Source: Strigamia acuminata
Taxonomy: Eukaryota; Arthropoda; Chilopoda; Geophilomorpha; Linotaeniidae
Reading direction: 5' to 3'
Length of the DNA: 64,000 nt
Assembly (NCBI GenBank): GCA_949358305.1
Contig: OX442317.1
Coordinates: 15,876,491 to 15,940,490 of the forward strand
Translations under genes and position numbers: made by a program
Shown here: positions 60,107-64,000 of the stretch, one piece after another
Layout: each line of letters begins with the position of its first letter
Position numbering within the stretch: position 1 is the first letter of the stretch
Notes under the pieces: generated by a model
Told to the model about the DNA's origin: nothing
The model's database searches: none
Seen by the model: the letters and a program-made list of their open reading frames with translations, nothing else

Positions 60107-63100
60107 TCACTTTTTCTTTCCGGCGCTCGACTTTCCCTTTCCTTTCCTCTTTCTCTTGCTCCTTGCCCGTTTCTCTTTCTCCTTCCTCGCCAGTTTCTTT
60201 TCTTCGTCTTCGCCCTCATCACTTTCCGCATCGTCCTCAAATTCAGAGTTTCTGTAATCTTCGTCGTCTTCTTTTTCCTCTTCACACCTTTCACCTGTTT
60301 CACGCTCTTCTTCCCGGCGTCTCTCTTCTCCACACCCCTCTCCTTCGTCGTTCTCGGGCTCGTCGACGACAACAAACCTCTCCTTCATCAGCACCTCATC
60401 ACCGAACGAGAAATCTTTATTCTGCAAATAAAACGAGAAAATCAATATCTGAAAAGTGTCGACGTAGACGCGCGCGGTAGATTCACTCACCAACATGTCG
60501 TTCCATTGGTTTAACATCCCCAGCATCCGGAGTAAGTGGGTCTTGATGTCGGGATCGTCCCAATACTAAAAAAAAAATAAAAAATAAAAAAAATATATAC
60601 ATAAATAAATAAATAAAAATAAAAATAAAAAATAAAAAAAATATATACATAAATAAATAAATAAAAATAAAAATAAAAATAAAAATATATATACTTGTTC
60701 CGCCTGAACCTGAGCCCGTATCGTAAAGAGCAGGAGAGTAAGCGAATGAATGGAGAACCGCATGCTCCCGTCGCGAAAGATTTTCATTTCGTGGTTATCG
60801 TCCCAATAGTTGGGATCGTTGTTGGGTCCGCTGCCCCCTTCCGCAACGGGAACCACCCTCGATCGCAACACCCGTTCCTCCCCCTGCGCATCGCCTCGTT
60901 GAAAAGATGATGAACGTGACGCCGAATCACCGTCGTTGTCGTCGTCGTCGTCGTCGTCGTCGTCGTTGTCTCCGACGCGCTCTCCCTCTCCCTCTCCCAT
61001 CCCCGGTGCCCATGCAATGCGATATCTGTGTTTGACCAACCAGTGGTCCTCTAGTCGGTCAACCACAGGCCTCGCAATGCAGAATGGGCACCGTTTCAGG
61101 GCCTTGTGCATTTTTTTCAACTTCTAGGAAACAGAGAAAAAAATAAATAAATAAATAAAACGAATCGACTAATTGATTAAATACCCACCGGCAACAGGAG
61201 ATCGGGTCTGCGCGAATAGTCCCGCAGATGCTTCCTGACTCTCTTCGAGATTTCATCCTCGCGCTTAACTGCGTCCAGGTGGTGATGTTGGCGCCAATGG
61301 CGGTACGCGTCCTCGCTGAAATACCCGTATTTCGACACCCCTAAGGTACGCGGGAGAGGAAAGGAAAAAAAAAAATAAAAAAATAAAAAAAATAAAAATA
61401 AAAATTAGACAAAAAATAAACAAACAAATAAACAAATGTATGTTTCTCATTACCCGGTTGTTTGGCGCACAGAGCACAATAGAACGACTTCCCGCCCTCT
61501 GTCCGGAGTTTTTCTTCCTTCTTTCCTTTCCCTCCACCCTGGCGTCGTTGCCGTGTTGGCACCGCCCCCGTCTCCACCTCCCCCACCTTCCGGAGCACCC
61601 ATTTCTGGAACTCTCCGAACCGTCGATCCAACTCCATCGACAAGTTGGACGGAAGGTTGGACGGAAGCCCACTCGGTCCTGCCCTGCCAGACGGCACCAC
61701 CGAGCCCTGGGATGCAGATGCCTTTCGTATCTGAAAGAAATGGAAGGAACGATTGAACAAACGATCAAAGACAAATAGACCAGACAGGTTACCTTTTCCG
61801 TCGACCGCGTGACTCGAGTCTCCGACCTTTTCGACGCGGATCTTCGCGGCTTGGCGATGACACGCGCCAGTTGCTGTTCTTGCGGCGGCGGGGGGGCGAT
61901 GGGCGCAGATGGTGGCACGGTGAAACACGGCGTCGACATAACCGGGCACGGCGCCGACATGACAGGACGTGGCATTGGTGCGAGGATCGGCAACTGCAGC
62001 CGTTCCAACCTCACGACGGGGCACATTAAAGGCATTTTGCCTAATGTCGCCGTTGGTTGAAGTGGTGGCGACCGCGGCGGTGACAGGTCTGGTGACGACG
62101 GGACCGTCACAACGCTTGGCATCGTCCAAGTGCACCCTGATGTGCTGGGCAACGACTGGAGAAAAAAAAAATAAATAAATGAATAAACGAACAAACAGAC
62201 GGGCAAATAAATATACGATATTGCACGTCGAATCCAAGTTTGTGCGCGGGTCGGATTCATACGATCAATCCGCTCAATGCGCGCGCGGCAAATTAAATTT
62301 GCTGGTTAAATTATAGTGCGCGCGCGGGAATTATTAATTTACGTCAAATCAACGTGATCGCTTTTCAATTTCAAATTGGAACGCGACCACGTTGGTTGTC
62401 AAAATAAAATGGTCAGTTACTACGTTACCTCGAATACTTCCTTTTCCACCTTCTCAACGGTCTTCCGTTTCTTTTTCGCACCCCCTTTCCTCACACACTT
62501 CCTCTTCTTCGGTGCCGTCGCCGTCTCCTTCTCCTTTTCCTTCTCCTCCACTGCCTCTTCCACTGCCATTTCCTTCCACGTCTCCTTCTCCTTTTCCAAC
62601 TCCACCTCCATCTCAGGCCACACTATTCCCATCTCCTCCACTGTCTCTTCCACCACCATCTCCTTCTCCACCTCCTTCTCCGACACAGTCTCTTCCACCG
62701 CCTTCTCCTTCTCCACCTCCTTCTCCGACACAGTCTCTTCCACTGCTTTCTCCTTCTCCACCTCCTTCTCCGACACAGTCTCTTCCACCACCATCTCCTT
62801 CTCCATCTCCTTCTCCGACACAGTCTCTTCCACCGCCTTCTCCTTCTCCACCTCCTTCTCCGACACAGTCTCTTCCACTGCCTTCTCCTTCTCCACCTCC
62901 TTCTCCGACACAGTCTCTTCCGCCGCCCTCGCCTTCCCCACCTCCTCCACGATCTCATCCACAACCCCCCCCACAATCTCATCCGCCGTCCCATCCGTTT
63001 CTCTGAAAAAAAAAAAAATAAATAAATAAATTGTGAGACGTTGCGTGCAAGATCCGAAGAGCGCGTGGAACTCACGTTTGTGGCAGGCTCGATGACCACA

Positions 63101-63205
63101 CGGAATGCCCCGTGCTTTGTGATAGGTCCAAGGCACCGTCGTCGTCGGGTCCGTCCTGGTAAGAAACGAGTAAATATAATTACAAATGTGTGCATAATTA
63201 AAAAA

Positions 63206-63248
<43 letters not shown>

Positions 63249-64000
63249 AAATAAAAAAAGGGGGCCAAAAAGACGCCCACAATTAAAATGACTAACTTGT
63301 AATAAAAAAAAAAGAAAAGGAAAAAATTAACCAATAAATGAATTAAATTTAAATAGACCCTGACATTAAATGTGTCGGTAAAGAGCACGCATTTGATGTG
63401 CGCGCCTAACTCGAGATGACGCGCGTTGGTTGGTCGTTTTCACATTTCGTCTGCGCCGATCGTGTCGGAAACATGAGAGTCAAGAACACTCTTGTAAACT
63501 CGACTTTGATTCTTTAGCCTACCGTTGCAGTTGCGGGTTCATGGTCCGGTGCCCCGGAAGACGCGATGCATTGTGCGACTCGAAACAAGACGGTCGACAT
63601 GACTTCGGACGCGGCCTGACAGGAAACAAACAAATGTGAATATTCAAACGGATTGAAAAGAAAAAGAAACAAAACAGAAAAAAAAATGCATATACTGTAT
63701 ACAGTATATCTGTGATTACTCTGCGGGTCTTTAATAGCGCGCGGACCATTTATTTTTAAATAGCGCACGGGTGCGCTATTTACAGATAAACGGTATCCTC
63801 GATTTGTACACGTGTCTTCGGTGGGACAATTTTAGTTCACGAATAACGCGCGCGGGCCTCTGATCGTACACATGAGAAAATTTGTCCCCAGATAGCGTGT
63901 GGATGCACTATTTGGAGATATACGGTATATAATTTCTATTTTTCTAATTCTAATTCACTCACCGTCCCTGCATCTCCAACGATGGCCTCCATTATTGCCC
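60107..64000 (-). CDS. Multi-exon gene: two C2H2-like fingers, acidic repeats (5' end outside window)
   Basis: Ten exons join in frame through nine GT-AG introns: 63,963-64,000 (partial), 63,523-63,615, 63,076-63,155, 62,429-63,002, 61,793-62,155, 61,454-61,730, 61,189-61,340, 60,695-61,123, 60,491-60,565 and 60,107-60,421 (stop TGA). This gives 797 residues in the window. In order: a helical start, an acidic segment with six 15-residue [13 protein letters not shown]-type repeats, a Lys-rich patch (KKRK, nuclear-signal-like), a Pro-rich region, finger 1 (C-x2-C-x18-H-x3-H, CALC to HWRQH, split by an intron), finger 2 (C-x2-C-x11-H-x4-H, CPFC to HWLVKH), poly-Asp, YWDD twice, and an acidic then Lys/Arg-rich tail. 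Nuclear nucleic-acid or protein binding is inferred. No family is recognised. Confidence 0.8.
60930..60968 (-). repeat. GAC/GTC trinucleotide run coding poly-Asp
   Basis: The (GTC)n run on the plus strand reads as about nine consecutive Asp codons (with nearby Asn and Asp) in the 60,695-61,123 exon. It is likely length-variable. Confidence 0.85.
62660..62930 (-). repeat. 45-bp in-frame coding repeat
   Basis: CGACACAGTCTCTTCC recurs at 62,681, 62,726, 62,771, 62,816, 62,861 and 62,906, exactly 45 bp apart. This gives six 15-residue repeats in the exon 62,429-63,002. Some units differ (KAVEE versus MVVEE), in pairs two or three units apart. Confidence 0.92.
63180..63330. repeat. (AAAT)n intron microsatellite
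   Basis: The AAAT tract at about 63,201-63,250 lies in the intron between 63,155 and 63,523. Similar AAAT/TTTA tracts lie in other introns of this locus (58,303-58,335, 60,570-60,690, 61,138-61,160, 63,010-63,030), a shared habit of local introns. Confidence 0.85.

Noticed and set aside
62376-63029. Ser/Pro-rich plus-strand frames over 200 codons
   Set aside because: They are the antisense of the 45-bp coding repeat in the minus-strand gene, whose exon phases fit throughout.

Overview
The window looks like nuclear DNA of an animal. It carries Ty3/gypsy retroelement pol genes, GT-AG introns, a hAT-type MITE, a solo LTR and a multi-exon gene with C2H2 zinc-finger-like motifs. I cannot name the species. 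No bacterial operons, rRNA, tRNA or CRISPR array were recognised.

Layout. (1) 1-7,020: two Ty3/gypsy copies face each other tail to tail across a 10-bp satellite. The left copy is broken. The right copy has an open pol reading frame with complete RT, RNase H and integrase motifs but no gag or protease. (2) 7,020-56,908: about 50 kb with no convincing host gene, built from nested foldback DNA. I name the modules T (terminal repeat ending in AAAAGGAT), E (foldback element bounded by T), F (short flank), X (about 7 kb repeat made of hairpin modules), X' (shorter inverted relative of X) and Pal (about 4.4 kb palindrome). They recur in three superunits of roughly 15-17 kb starting near 7,020, 25,100 and 41,883. 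Near-identical pairs are 7,020-10,840 with 41,883-45,700, 10,380-12,011 with 26,407-28,038, 12,381-23,8xx with 28,039-39,4xx, and 39,4xx-41,832 with 54,5xx-56,908. (3) 56,909-64,000: unduplicated, gene-bearing DNA. It holds a possible short plus-strand gene at 57.7-59.0 kb and a well-supported minus-strand gene with ten exons from 64,000 (continuing outside) to 60,107.

The most unusual feature is the core of the foldback elements. Arrays of a 56-bp unit each contain a 13-bp stem and 4-nt loop, and the stem varies by paired changes that keep the pairing. The arrays flank a palindromic core with a 79-bp spacer. In Pal copies a promoter-like module (two CRE-like repeats plus TATTTAAG) lies in each arm and points inward. 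At 45.2-48.9 kb the core is amplified as a 540-bp self-complementary unit with a three-unit, 1,620-bp higher-order repeat. Transcription through these arrays would give strongly folded or double-stranded RNA; that is inference. Long open frames in the arrays exist because the units lack stop codons in several frames, and they should not be read as genes.
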